Below are positions 16,335 to 24,158 of a stretch of DNA of 34,051 bases, in pieces. The translations under genes were made by a program, and so were the position numbers. The notes under the pieces were generated by a model that ran no database searches, was not told the DNA's origin, and worked only from the letters and a program-made list of their open reading frames with translations. Each line of letters starts with the position of its first letter. Position 1 is the stretch's first letter. Where the stretch lies: assembly GCA_030152805.1 (NCBI GenBank), contig JASLIG010000030.1:1-34051 (forward strand). Direction: 5' to 3'. This stretch comes from Solirubrobacterales bacterium. GTDB lineage: Bacteria; Actinomycetota; Thermoleophilia; Solirubrobacterales; 70-9.

Positions 16335-17201
16335 TCAGGGCTTGCGGAGCAGGCCCACGGCATCGCTGCGGCTGGAGCCGGCAACGAGATGCGGTCGCGC
16401 GCCCACTTCGTGAGCAAACTCGACGAAGGCTGGGTTGTTGACGTCGTCGGAGATCAGCAGGCCCCCAGGCTTGATGAAGGGCCAAACGGTGCGATATTCG
16501 CGCAGCTGTGACGAGTACGTATGGAGTGCGTCGTGGAGGAAGATGTCGACGGGGGCTACACGCGCACAAAGGGGACCCAGCTTCCTCCTCGAATCGCCGA
16601 GTTCGAGCGTCCACCGCTCCGTCAACTCGTTGGGCACGGCTCGCCCCACGGGATCGGCCGGGTCGTATTGGAGTGCGGGCAGGTCCACCGAATAGAGATG
16701 GCCTCGATCGGAGTCGGCCATCGCGCGCAGCACCGTCGCAGTGGTGAAACCGAGCGCCACCCCGGTCTCGACCATCACGGCCGGGCGGGTCAAACTGACG
16801 ATCGTCCCGACGATGCGAAGTAGCTCCTCGCGCGCGTTCCAGATCGTCAGCGGATCCCCGGGATCGGCGGTGGGAAACCATACTTCGGCGGAGGCGGACT
16901 GGTACCGAGCCTCGTCGAGCTCCAGAACCGAGCAAACCGCCCGCCCCTCCGGCTCGATGTACCCGGCGAACTCATTGAGATCGCGGTGACGCCGTCTGTC
17001 GCGAAGGAACTCCGGCCCCTGGCGGACGTTGGCCCAGAAGACAGCGGGATCGCGGACCAAGGTGCGCAGTGCCGCGACGGTGAAGAGCTGCCGCACGCCC
17101 TGCCTCGCGGGGCGCTGAGAGAAATTGGTCGCCGCGGACCCGAGCCCGGGTTCGTCCCGGAATTGCGACCGCCCTCGCCTGGCCCTCATTCGGATGACCA
17201 C
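16335..17201 (-). CDS. class I SAM-dependent methyltransferase (Methyltransf_24-like)
   Basis: A 288-aa protein starting at GTG 17201. Its Rossmann motifs are MVETGVALGFTTATVLRAM (SAM-binding loop), HLYSVDLPAL (acidic end of strand 2) and VDIFLHDALHTY followed by GGLLISDDV. The His-Asp and Asp-Asp positions fit metal-assisted O-methyltransferases of the Methyltransf_24/CmcI-like type, which often modify sugars. The first ~110 residues form an Arg-rich region of no known family. It is coupled to the GT4 gene, and 39 bp of divergent promoter space separates it from the flippase-like gene. Sugar O-methylation is inferred from context. Confidence 0.85.
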   Translation of the reverse strand: MVIRMRARRGRSQFRDEPGLGSAATNFSQRPARQGVRQLFTVAALRTLVRDPAVFWANVRQGPEFLRDRRRHRDLNEFAGYIEPEGRAVCSVLELDEARYQSASAEVWFPTADPGDPLTIWNAREELLRIVGTIVSLTRPAVMVETGVALGFTTATVLRAMADSDRGHLYSVDLPALQYDPADPVGRAVPNELTERWTLELGDSRRKLGPLCARVAPVDIFLHDALHTYSSQLREYRTVWPFIKPGGLLISDDVNNPAFVEFAHEVGARPHLVAGSSRSDAVGLLRKP

Positions 17202-17240
17202 TGTACTGCGGCGTCATCCACGTTGCCTTAAGTTCCGAGC

Positions 17241-18284
17241 ATGAGGGAGCCTTCGCGCCAGCGGTTGCACCTCTGGGGCGGTTACCTGCGCCGTGCGGCG
17301 GGCTCGGTCTGGATCCGCATCGCGGTTACCGTCTTCCTCCTCGGCCTGGTGGCCTGGAAGGTCGACTGGACGGCGGCGGCGGATCGCATCGCGGAAGGGT
17401 CCTGGGCTTGGTTCGCGGCAGCGGTCGGAACCCTCTTTGCCGCGCAGCTGATCGCGGCCGTGCGCTGGCATGTGTTGCTGAAGGGGGCGGGTCTCGATCG
17501 TCCGATGCTCATGGTCGTCCGCGCCTACCTGATCGGCGTCTTCGCGAACAACTTCCTGCCGACCGCGTTCGGGGGGGATTTCGCGCGGGCCTGGCTGCTC
17601 GCGCGGCCAGGGCCACCCCTCGTGCGGGCGCTGCTCTCGGTCGCCGTCGACCGCTTCATGGCCTTCTGGTGCCTGGTGGCGCTGGCGTGGCTGGCACTGC
17701 CCGCAGATCCGGAGCCCGTACCTGGTTCGCTCGTGATCGCGCTCCTCGGCCTGACCGTCGCCGGCCTCGTCGTCTCCGCCCTGGCGATCGCCTTTGCGCT
17801 CCGCGGGGGGCGCAGGCTTGCCCGGAAGCTGCCCGAGCGGGTCCTCGGGTGGGCGCGTGAGATCCGTGAGACCCTGCGGCTCTACGGCGACAAGCCCAAG
17901 ATGCTCGGCGTCGCGATCGCCCTCGGCCTCGCCTTCCAGTTCCTCACGGTGCTCGCGATGTGGATGGTCGCCAAGGCCATCGACGTGCAGATCGCCTTCT
18001 CGCTGCTCGCGGTCGTTCTGCCCCTCGTCCTCGCGATCACCCTCGTCCCGATCTCGATCGCGGGCTTCGGCGTCCGAGAGGGCGGAATGGTGCTCCTGCT
18101 CGGGGCGGCCAGCTACACCGCCACGGAAGCGACACTGCTCTCCCTCGCCGGCGTCGCCGCACTGGTCCTATCGAGCCTGCCGGGGGCCGCCGCGATGATG
18201 TTTGGGCACATGCTCCCGAGCCGGGACGAACTGGAAGCAGCCGAGCAGGAGATGCGAGACGGTCATCGTGGTGCGGTGGCTTAA
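17241..18284 (+). CDS. lysylphosphatidylglycerol-synthase-type membrane protein (flippase-like, UPF0104)
   Basis: A 347-aa protein with about eight membrane segments. Family signatures include LIAAVRWHVLLKGAG in the first third, then FANNFLPTAFGGDFARAWLL, the conserved N-x2-P-x3-G-D pattern, and AVDRFMAFWCL. Near the C-terminus is PISIAGFGVREGGMVLLL, the G-x-G-x-R-E motif. Proteins with this fold include MprF flippase domains and AglD of archaea, and are thought to move lipids or lipid-linked sugars. It starts at ATG 17241, divergent from the methyltransferase gene. In this cluster it could flip or scaffold a lipid-linked glycan, which is inference. Confidence 0.87.
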   Translation: MREPSRQRLHLWGGYLRRAAGSVWIRIAVTVFLLGLVAWKVDWTAAADRIAEGSWAWFAAAVGTLFAAQLIAAVRWHVLLKGAGLDRPMLMVVRAYLIGVFANNFLPTAFGGDFARAWLLARPGPPLVRALLSVAVDRFMAFWCLVALAWLALPADPEPVPGSLVIALLGLTVAGLVVSALAIAFALRGGRRLARKLPERVLGWAREIRETLRLYGDKPKMLGVAIALGLAFQFLTVLAMWMVAKAIDVQIAFSLLAVVLPLVLAITLVPISIAGFGVREGGMVLLLGAASYTATEATLLSLAGVAALVLSSLPGAAAMMFGHMLPSRDELEAAEQEMRDGHRGAVA

Positions 18285-18480
18285 AGCGATCACGTCGAAC
18301 AAACTCAAGGCCTGGAATCAAGGCCCGTCTCACTCGACGCTCCGCGCTTCCTGCCGGAGTTCCCGGCGAGCCTGCTTCAGGCTGTTGATGTCGATCCGGT
18401 CCTGTCTCAGCGCGTTACCCCGGCCCACGCGCCCCATCCCGGCCCGGACCTCGATTTGAGGCCAGAGCTGAGATTCGGAA
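18285..18480. other. intergenic stretch with a short C-terminal-looking coding fragment
   Basis: Together with the att repeat that follows, about 437 bp separate the flippase gene from the next gene. On the minus strand an open stretch ends at TGA 18330-18332 and reads MGRVGRGNALRQDRIDI and SLKQARRELRQEARSVE. This is a helical, charged tail that could be the end of a truncated gene or a 35-codon gene from ATG at about 18437. No homolog is recognised. It is on the chromosomal side of the tRNA remnant. Confidence 0.3.
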
Positions 18481-18522
18481 TGGCGAGGGCCGGAATCAAA
18501 CCGGCGACACCACGATTTTCAG
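18481..18522 (-). pseudogene. displaced 3' half of tRNA-Phe (left attachment site)
   Basis: These 42 bases match the 3' half of the intact tRNA-Phe gene at 27930-27971 in 37 of 42 positions. They start in the anticodon loop (CTGAAAATCGTGGTG) and run to the discriminator base. The five differences are in the T-arm. The stem here is GCCGG/CCGGC instead of GTGGG/CCCAC, so it still pairs fully, but the loop reads TTTGATT and has lost the invariant C of T-Psi-C. No 5' half is present. This is the classic scar left when an element integrates into the anticodon loop of a tRNA gene and brings its own 3' end. Confidence 0.88.
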
Positions 18523-18690
18523 AGCCTCCGAACGATCAGGATGATTTGCCGTGGTTGCAGGGCTTGTCGTAAAAGGCGGGTCGCGGCGGTTGCTGGTGGT
18601 TTCCAGGGGTTTTGGGTGGCTTTGGGCGACGAGATATGGGACCGTCGCCCATTGGATTTCCCTAATTGGATTCCGATGCAGCCAAAACAA
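18508..18690. repeat. att-adjacent direct repeat, copy 1
   Basis: From the core CACCACGATTTTCAG (18508-18522) rightwards, about 165-180 bp align to 25550-25715 with only short gaps, at roughly 80% identity by eye. Shared blocks include CCTCCGAACGA, GGTTGCAGGGCTTGTCGTAA, TTTTGGGTGGCT and GGGCGACGAGATA. The right tRNA end does not have these sequences. They look like the attP arm of related elements, where integrase arm sites would lie. Confidence 0.85.
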
Positions 18691-18721
18691 CGCGCAAAAT
18701 CCAGCTGCTGTGACGCTGCAG

Positions 18722-19069
18722 ATGGCGCCGACAGTCCACCCATTCGCACGCGAGGCGAGGCGAGTTCACGACATCGCCGGGCTAACCGGCGCCGACATCG
18801 CCAGGGCGACCGGGACCGCGCCGGCGACCGCTCGCGCATGGCTGGGCGGGACTCGCAACCCCACCGGCGTGCGGGCCGGCCGGCTGATCGAGCTCTCGGC
18901 CCGGATCGAACGACTGCAGCGAGTGATGGACAGCTCCTATATCTCCGTATGGCTGCGCCGCCCGATCGAGGCTCTGAACGACCGCGAGCCGCTTGACCTC
19001 CTGGCGCACGGCGAGTTCCGTCGGGTTGCCTGCGTGGTGTCCTCGCTCGAGGGCGCTCCGTTCACCTAA
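18722..19069 (+). CDS. Xre/MbcA/ParS-type antitoxin, without a RES toxin partner
   Basis: A protein of about 115 aa from ATG 18722 (MAPTVHPFAREARRVHDIAG). The frame is open further upstream, but that part translates the att repeat and is discarded. Residues ~20-50 make an HTH (GLTGADIARATGTAPATARAW). The C-terminal part is the MbcA/ParS toxin-binding domain: YISVWLRRPIEALNDREPLD, then LLAHGEFRRVACVV. Such antitoxins normally neutralise an adjacent RES-domain NAD-phosphorylase toxin. No RES gene is found: the next gene is AbiEii on the opposite strand. It could be an orphan antitoxin, an anti-addiction protein or an island regulator. Confidence 0.72.
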   Translation: MAPTVHPFAREARRVHDIAGLTGADIARATGTAPATARAWLGGTRNPTGVRAGRLIELSARIERLQRVMDSSYISVWLRRPIEALNDREPLDLLAHGEFRRVACVVSSLEGAPFT

Positions 19070-19119
19070 TCGATGCCAGCGGCGTCACCCCGGCCCAATG
19101 GGCTGGAGCGTCATCGCGC

Positions 19120-19986
19120 CTACTCCCAGCGCTGCGTAGCCGGGTTCCAAGTCGAGTTGCCGACCTCCTGCAGTCCGTCGACGAGATCGACGACCGCATC
19201 GACGACATCGGCGAAGCGCTCGGGCAGGCTGGCCAAGCCAACGCGGGCGCGAAACGCCTCCCAAGGCTGCTGCCGGCTCTCGCGAAGGCGTTCCAGCAGC
19301 GGCCCGAGCGGGCGCGCCTCGTGGCCCCGATACTCGACGACCCCGCGGAGGGCGCTTCGCAGGGCGTCGGCCTCGACTGCATGAATCCGCGAGAGCAGAT
19401 AGACGTCGCCGTAGTCGCGGTCACGGGTGTTCGCATCGCCGAGGAACATCATCGTGTCGACCTTCTCAGCGATCACGCTCTCCAATGGATAGCCCAGGAG
19501 CGGGAAGTCCTGATCGCCGAGCAGCGTCGGGTAGTCGATCCGCTGCGGCTCGACGGGATCGCCGAAGGAAAGATCGAGCCTGAGCTTGAGCTCAGCGCCT
19601 CCGAGGCTCGCCGGCAAGGTGAGGCGGATGCCCTCGTAATCGGCCCCTTCGCGAATCGTGGCGATCGAGATCGCAGTGGTGTCGAAGTCGACGCCATCGG
19701 CCATCGGGATCGAGGCGACCTCGCCGATCGCGGCGCGAAGGCTGGACTCGTCGCTTGCCAGTCCGCGCGCGAGCATGTCGGCATCTCGCGTCCCGCGCCG
19801 CACATCGAGGACGGCGAGCAGCATCCCGCCCTTGAGAACGAGCTTGTCTGCGAACCGCGACTCAGCCAGCCGGGCAAGGAAGCGCTCGTGAATGTACAGC
19901 TCGAAGAGCTGCTGCGTGTTGCGACCCTGGTCGCGGGCGAGCTTCTGTAGATCGAGATAGGCCCGGCGGGGCGTGCGCTCGGTCAC
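19120..19986 (-). CDS. AbiEii-type nucleotidyltransferase toxin
   Basis: A 288-aa protein starting at GTG 19986, overlapping the stop of the antitoxin gene by 4 bp. DNA polymerase beta-like nucleotidyltransferase motifs are present: KLVLKGGMLLAVLDV with the Gly-Gly, then RGTRDADMLARG with the D-x-D pair. Later come the conserved Lys in ESVIAEKVDTMMFLG and the Asp in RDRDYGDVYLLSR, as in motifs III and IV of AbiEii/MenT toxins. These enzymes transfer nucleotides, in MenT cases onto tRNA acceptor ends, and cause reversible growth arrest or abortive phage infection. The gene is intact, unlike the related copy at 25708-26551. Confidence 0.9.
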   Translation of the reverse strand: MTERTPRRAYLDLQKLARDQGRNTQQLFELYIHERFLARLAESRFADKLVLKGGMLLAVLDVRRGTRDADMLARGLASDESSLRAAIGEVASIPMADGVDFDTTAISIATIREGADYEGIRLTLPASLGGAELKLRLDLSFGDPVEPQRIDYPTLLGDQDFPLLGYPLESVIAEKVDTMMFLGDANTRDRDYGDVYLLSRIHAVEADALRSALRGVVEYRGHEARPLGPLLERLRESRQQPWEAFRARVGLASLPERFADVVDAVVDLVDGLQEVGNSTWNPATQRWE

Positions 19987-20585
19987 GCCAGCAGAAGCTC
20001 CATCGCCTCGGCCACGACCGAGCCGACACGTAGACGGCGCGCCAGCGCGAGCAGCTCGCCCGGTTGGGCGTCGCGGTCCTGGAGGTACCTGCGCAGCGCC
20101 CCCAGCGCCAGATCGCGGCCCACCCGGGAGCGAAGGCGCATGAGGTCGACGACCGTGCGCTCCTTGGAGCTGATCGCGATCGTCTCAGCCGAATCGACCT
20201 TCTCCATTTCGCGCCCGAGCGAGAACGTCGCGTCGGCGAAGACATGGACTCGCGTCGGTGGGTAGGCGATCCTCGGGCGATGCTTCCCGCGAGCAACCGC
20301 CAGGTGGACCACGTCGGGCATCTCGTCGCTCAGATCCCAAAAGCTGGCGGCGGAGTTGAGACAGATCATCCCCTCCGGCGCCCGACGGCACACGGCCAGC
20401 AGGTCGAGGTGCGCGGTCGCCGGAGCATCGGCGACACGGAACACGCCGCGGGAGAGCTCGATCAACTCACCGCTATCCCGCAGTCGGTAGAGATCGTCCC
20501 AGCGGGCACCTCGCTCGATCAGCTCTGCGGCCGACGAGATCCCTCCGGCATGACGCGCGATGTCGAGCACTTCGCTGGATCGCAT
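19983..20585 (-). CDS. AbiEi-family antitoxin
   Basis: A protein of about 200 aa from ATG 20585 (MRSSEVLDIARHAGGISSAA); a TTG at 20591 is also possible. The N-terminal winged helix reads GGISSAAELIERGARWDDLY, then LRDSGELIELSRGVFRV with the typical wing. The C-terminal domain holds TIAISSKERTVVDLMRLRSR, the family signature around the ERTVVD, and LALGALRRYL. AbiEi binds inverted repeats at its own promoter and counteracts AbiEii without a stable toxin complex (a type IV system). The promoter would be in the 115-bp divergent region shared with the nuclease-helicase operon. Confidence 0.9.
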   Translation of the reverse strand: MRSSEVLDIARHAGGISSAAELIERGARWDDLYRLRDSGELIELSRGVFRVADAPATAHLDLLAVCRRAPEGMICLNSAASFWDLSDEMPDVVHLAVARGKHRPRIAYPPTRVHVFADATFSLGREMEKVDSAETIAISSKERTVVDLMRLRSRVGRDLALGALRRYLQDRDAQPGELLALARRLRVGSVVAEAMELLLA

Positions 20586-20594
20586 ATTCAAAAA

Positions 20595-20699
20595 GTCTAC
20601 ACACTTAGGAGCTATATGTGCAGGATTTCATCCACCGGCAACCGCGACCCCAAGACTGGTGTTGACTGGAATTGACTGGTATGTATATACTGGAACTGC
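20595..20699. promoter_or_regulatory. divergent control region of abiE and the nuclease-helicase operon
   Basis: On the plus strand, TTGACT (20662-20667) and TATACT (20686-20691) with an 18-bp spacer form a good housekeeping-type promoter. Its predicted start falls at about 20698, next to ATG 20700, so the operon's first gene is probably leaderless. Five copies of ACTGG occur at 20655, 20665, 20675, 20689 and 20709, and the first three are spaced exactly 10 bp apart, as in a helically phased operator. On the minus strand, TAGACT (20595-20600) with TGCACA 17 bp upstream could drive abiE, again almost leaderless. Confidence 0.6.
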
Positions 20700-21599
20700 A
20701 TGGAAACCACTGGTACAGCTTCACAGCGCTTGACCGACGCGGAACGCCGTTTCAAACGCGCGACGACTGAATTTCGGAAGGCGGCGGCCGCCTATGGGGA
20801 CGACCCGCTGAGTCCAAGCCATGCCAAGCGCATGGAGAAGAAACAGAAGCTGCTAGTGGAAGCCCGGGAGGAGTTCGATCGGGCTAAGGACGCCGTCACC
20901 GCCTCGATCCCTGGAGCGAAGCGCCGGCAGCCCCAGCCGGCGGCCGATGAGGGCGCCACTGCACCGGCCTTCGAGATCAGGACGCCCGGCGGCCCGCCGC
21001 GGCGCGAGCAGGCGCTGGGCGTCCTCGACGCGATCAAGGTGCCACTTTCCGCTCGGGTGATCTCACAGATCGGCGCCGTGCACTTTGGATTCGAGCTACC
21101 CGTCAAGCAGCTCTCCTCGATCCGGCGCGATGACCGTCGGCGCATCTTCGACCGCGACCACTACGCCCGGCCAGCCTACGTCGCGCCGGCGATCACCGCT
21201 CGCTCGCTGACCCCGATCCCTCGCCTGTTCACCAGCAGCGCCTGGCCTCCGAGCCGCCGGCTCGTCGGTGCCCGCTCGGCGCGTGCCGACCAGCTCCGCT
21301 GCCTGCTCGCCCTGCTGACGCTACGCGAGGCCCACGACGAGCCCTCTCGTCTCGACGCGATCATCCGCCGCTACGCGATCAACGTGCCGCGGGCGGTCAC
21401 GCCCGGCGCCCACCTCGAGCCGGACCGCATCGCCAGCGCGGCCGAAGCCGAGCTGGACCTGATCTCCACGCTCGACGACGAGGAGCGCGCCGAGGCGGCA
21501 ACGCGCTTTGAGCGGTTGACGCTCGCCGAGCAGATCTGGGGCATCGAGGGCGGCACGGCGACGCAGCGCCTCCGCGCCGTCGGAGGAGAGGAGCCGTGA
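20700..21599 (+). CDS. operon gene 1: coiled-coil plus winged-helix-like protein, unknown
   Basis: A 299-aa protein. Residues ~8-68 are a charged helix or coiled coil (LTDAERRFKRATTEFRKAAA, then KRMEKKQKLLVEAREEFDRA). A Pro/Gln-rich linker follows. Residues ~100-165 look like a winged-helix unit (RREQALGVLDAIKVPLSARV, then ISQIGAVHFGFELPVKQLSS and IRRDDRRRIF). The rest (residues ~170-295) is helical with many Arg and Leu residues, including SSAWPPSRRLVG. I do not recognise a named family. A DNA-binding or regulatory subunit, perhaps sensing or loading onto DNA, is inferred from fold and position. No catalytic motif is visible. The gene is probably leaderless at ATG 20700, and its stop overlaps the GTG of the nuclease gene by 4 bp. 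Confidence 0.75.
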   Translation: METTGTASQRLTDAERRFKRATTEFRKAAAAYGDDPLSPSHAKRMEKKQKLLVEAREEFDRAKDAVTASIPGAKRRQPQPAADEGATAPAFEIRTPGGPPRREQALGVLDAIKVPLSARVISQIGAVHFGFELPVKQLSSIRRDDRRRIFDRDHYARPAYVAPAITARSLTPIPRLFTSSAWPPSRRLVGARSARADQLRCLLALLTLREAHDEPSRLDAIIRRYAINVPRAVTPGAHLEPDRIASAAEAELDLISTLDDEERAEAATRFERLTLAEQIWGIEGGTATQRLRAVGGEEP

Positions 21600-22669
21600 G
21601 CAGCAAGGTGCATGCCCATCGCGGCGCGCTGCCCCAGGAGCGCCCGGATGCGCGGGCGATGGAGCGGCTGGCGCGCAACCCCGAATGCACACGCCTGCGC
21701 ACGGTGATCGCCGCCGGAGTGAAGCCCGCCACTCTGGCGGAGGAGGTGCTCGGGATCAGCCCGGCCGAGGGCCAGTCCCCCCTCGCGCTCGCCGCGGGGC
21801 AGACCTTCGACCGCCAGCTTGCCGACAATGACTACAGCGCCATCTTCGCCCGCTTCCAGGAGCATGGGCTGCTGAGCGCCACCGAGTGCAAGGTGCGGGT
21901 GATCCCCGACGAGGCGCGCGGCGCCAACGAGCAGGTGCGGTTGACCCGGGAGCTCCTACGCCAGCGCTACGAGGATCCCTCGGCCGCGCCCAACCTGCTG
22001 ATCAAGCCACGGCTCGAGATGCCGGTCGCAGGCCTCGCCACCCGCGTGGAGCCCGATTTCGCCGTCGCTCCCGACGCGCAGCGTGCATTCGACATCGGCG
22101 AGGTCAAGAGCTTCTCCAACTACGGGCCAGAGATTCCGGGCTCGAAGCTGACCGGCACGCTGCGGCAGGCGGCGGTGGGCGTGGTCTTCCTGCGGGACGA
22201 GCTGAGCAGGCTCGCGCCCGAGGCGGAGGCGCTCGTGGCCGATCGGGTCCATGTGATCCTCAAGCGTCCGGGCTCGGCGCAACCGACGCTGACCACGATG
22301 CGTATAGCGGGCGAGATCGCCACGGTCAGCGCAGCGATGGACAGCCTGGCGGCGAACATCGTCGACCTCGACTCGCTCGAGGGCGCGCTCGACGATCCCG
22401 TCACAATCGAAGCACTGCCAGCCAACTACGAGTCCCGCTGCCGCGAGCACTGCGCGCTGGCGCCATGGTGCAAGGCCGAGGCCCTACGGGATTCCAATCC
22501 CGCCCTGCTCGGCAATCCGATGCGCGAGTCGCTGCACCCCGCCGGCACGATCAGCCGCGCAGTCGAGCTGTCCAACGGGGCCGAGCCGCGCACGTCGGAG
22601 GAGCGGGAGCTCGCTGCGGAACTATTCCGCATGCGCACCGCCTACGAGGAGTTTCGGGACAGTGCTTGA
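21596..22669 (+). CDS. operon gene 2: PD-(D/E)XK nuclease of the Cas4/RecB type with a probable Fe-S cysteine set
   Basis: A 357-aa protein starting at GTG 21596 with a strong GGAGGAGAGGA ribosome site. The nuclease core is visible: SPLALAAGQTFDRQLADN at residues 61-78, the RecB-type N-terminal helix; Pro153-Asp154 in RVEPDFAV; Glu169-Val-Lys171 in FDIGEVKSFSNYG; and Gln191 in TLRQAAVGVVF, which fits the downstream RecB Gln motif. Cysteines lie at 31 and at 282, 286 and 292 (SRCREHCALAPWCKAEA). One N-terminal and three C-terminal cysteines is the pattern that binds a 4Fe-4S cluster in Cas4, AddB and Dna2. The C-x3-C-x5-C spacing is slightly wider than the usual C-x2-C-x5-C. It should be a DNA exo- or endonuclease working with the helicase encoded two genes on. 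Confidence 0.8.
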   Translation: MSSKVHAHRGALPQERPDARAMERLARNPECTRLRTVIAAGVKPATLAEEVLGISPAEGQSPLALAAGQTFDRQLADNDYSAIFARFQEHGLLSATECKVRVIPDEARGANEQVRLTRELLRQRYEDPSAAPNLLIKPRLEMPVAGLATRVEPDFAVAPDAQRAFDIGEVKSFSNYGPEIPGSKLTGTLRQAAVGVVFLRDELSRLAPEAEALVADRVHVILKRPGSAQPTLTTMRIAGEIATVSAAMDSLAANIVDLDSLEGALDDPVTIEALPANYESRCREHCALAPWCKAEALRDSNPALLGNPMRESLHPAGTISRAVELSNGAEPRTSEERELAAELFRMRTAYEEFRDSA

Positions 22670-24158
22670 CCTGGCCGACTTCGCGCGGCTGCGCGCGGTC
22701 AGCGAGGGCCGCGCCCTGCCGATCGCCGGCTGCAGGCATGTCGAACGCTCCGACGTGGCGATCGTCCTCTGCCCACTCTCGATGGCGGGGGAGGACTCGG
22801 CCACCCACGTGATCGCGGTGGGCGAGCTCGGCGATCCGGAGCCCACCCTGCTCACGATCCCCGACCCTCGCAACCGCGAGCGCCAGCAGGAGCTGTTCAT
22901 CGCCCTGGCCGAGCTTCTCCTTCCCCACGCGGAGAAGGCCGCAGAACTCTCCGTCCCATTTCAGGTTTGGGTTTCCTCGCCCGCTGTGGTCGGTCACCTC
23001 TTTCGCATGCAGGACCGCATGCGCTTCACCGTCCCGGAGCACCGGGACGCTCGCGCCACGCAGTTGGGGCTGCTCTTCCGCTCGCTGCACATGCGGCACT
23101 CCCACCGTGGCCAGCAGGCCCTGATGGTGGCCGCCGACGTCCTCGGAGACCACTATGCATCGGGACAGGAGCCGGGAGAGGACGCGCACCTTGGCGCGCA
23201 GCTCGCCTGGCACGAAGGGGATCCAGCGACCGTTCAGGAGCGCGTGATGGCAGCGGAGCAGCAGCCCATGGGCGTGGCAACGGATCCGCAAGAGGACCGC
23301 GAGTTGGAGCGCCGCCTGCGCGCCTTCCACGCGGCCCGCATCGGCAGCGAGCAGGGCAGCCACACAGTGGAGGAGCTGGCGGCCCGCGAAGCCGACCTGG
23401 CGGCTCATCTCGAGCCGGTCGCAAGGCGCATCTTCGCGGCGACCCAGCAGGCGGCCGCGCTCGTGCTGGGCAGCGGCTTGCCACCGCTGCCAGGCCTGAA
23501 CGAACTGCTCGAGAGTGAGGCGTTCTGGCACCGGGCGGCGATGGACACGTCGCGCTGGATGCTCGACAACGACCGCATGTACGGCCGCTGGGACAGCTTC
23601 GATAGAGCGATGAAGGAGCACGACCGCCGTGAGCACTCCGACGAGCTCTACGAGCGCATGCTGCTGGCGGATCCCTTCGTCCGCCGCCAGGCGGAGCTGG
23701 AAGGCGCGCTCGCGCGCTGCACGATCGCGGAGCGCCAGGTCACTCGCGGGAAAGGCAACAGCCGCACCATCACTATGGGGCTGGACGCCCCTGTGGGAGT
23801 CCGCCTGCGTGTCGGCGCCGTCTACGCCGAGATAGATAACGAACGGCTGCAGCTGCGCATCGACTGCGTGCGCCGCCAATCCGATCAAACGCGGGTGGAC
23901 GTGACGAGCGTGGGCGTGCAGAAGGTGGCCGCCGATGAGGTCGCCGATGGAGACGAGCTGCTACTGGGTCAGGCAAGCGGAGATTTCCGTTTCGTCTCCG
24001 AGAAGGCCCGCAAGCGCATCTTCGGCTCGGGCCTGGAGGACGACGATCCCTACCGCATGCCCTTTACGCACGATCCCGAAGATGGCATCGAGCTGGCCCG
24101 CGGCGAGGGCCACTACCCCGACGATCCGCTCGCTGCGCTGGAGGAGATTGCCAAGTGA
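22662..24158 (+). CDS. operon gene 3: large protein of unknown function
   Basis: A 498-aa protein from GTG 22662 with GAGGAG ten bases upstream, overlapping gene 2 by 8 bp. The first ~120 residues alternate strands and helices (SDVAIVLCPLSM, ATHVIAVGELGDPEPTLLTI, then ELSVPFQVWVSSPAVVGHLF). They are placed like the RNase H-like middle module of fused RecB-nuclease/helicase proteins. The middle is helical and Glu/Arg-rich. Residues ~355-450 form strands (TITMGLDAPVGVRLRVGAVY, LQLRIDCVRRQ, RVDVTSVGVQKV) and could be a small beta-barrel like the one preceding SF1B helicase cores. No catalytic motif is certain. I infer that it bridges nuclease and helicase, which is a hypothesis. Confidence 0.72.
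   Translation: MLDLADFARLRAVSEGRALPIAGCRHVERSDVAIVLCPLSMAGEDSATHVIAVGELGDPEPTLLTIPDPRNRERQQELFIALAELLLPHAEKAAELSVPFQVWVSSPAVVGHLFRMQDRMRFTVPEHRDARATQLGLLFRSLHMRHSHRGQQALMVAADVLGDHYASGQEPGEDAHLGAQLAWHEGDPATVQERVMAAEQQPMGVATDPQEDRELERRLRAFHAARIGSEQGSHTVEELAAREADLAAHLEPVARRIFAATQQAAALVLGSGLPPLPGLNELLESEAFWHRAAMDTSRWMLDNDRMYGRWDSFDRAMKEHDRREHSDELYERMLLADPFVRRQAELEGALARCTIAERQVTRGKGNSRTITMGLDAPVGVRLRVGAVYAEIDNERLQLRIDCVRRQSDQTRVDVTSVGVQKVAADEVADGDELLLGQASGDFRFVSEKARKRIFGSGLEDDDPYRMPFTHDPEDGIELARGEGHYPDDPLAALEEIAK

Noticed and set aside
18308..18324. Short GGCCT/AGGCC hairpin after the flippase gene
   Set aside because: Only five pairs and no T-run; too weak to call a terminator.
22551..23888. 445-codon minus-strand frame opposite operon gene 3
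   Set aside because: No motifs and a His/Arg/Gln-rich composition; the plus-strand gene is coupled to its neighbours and has a ribosome site.
21596..24158. Possibility that operon gene 2 is a CRISPR-associated Cas4
   Set aside because: No cas1, cas2 or CRISPR repeats are present in the window, so the cysteine pattern is taken as family-level similarity only.
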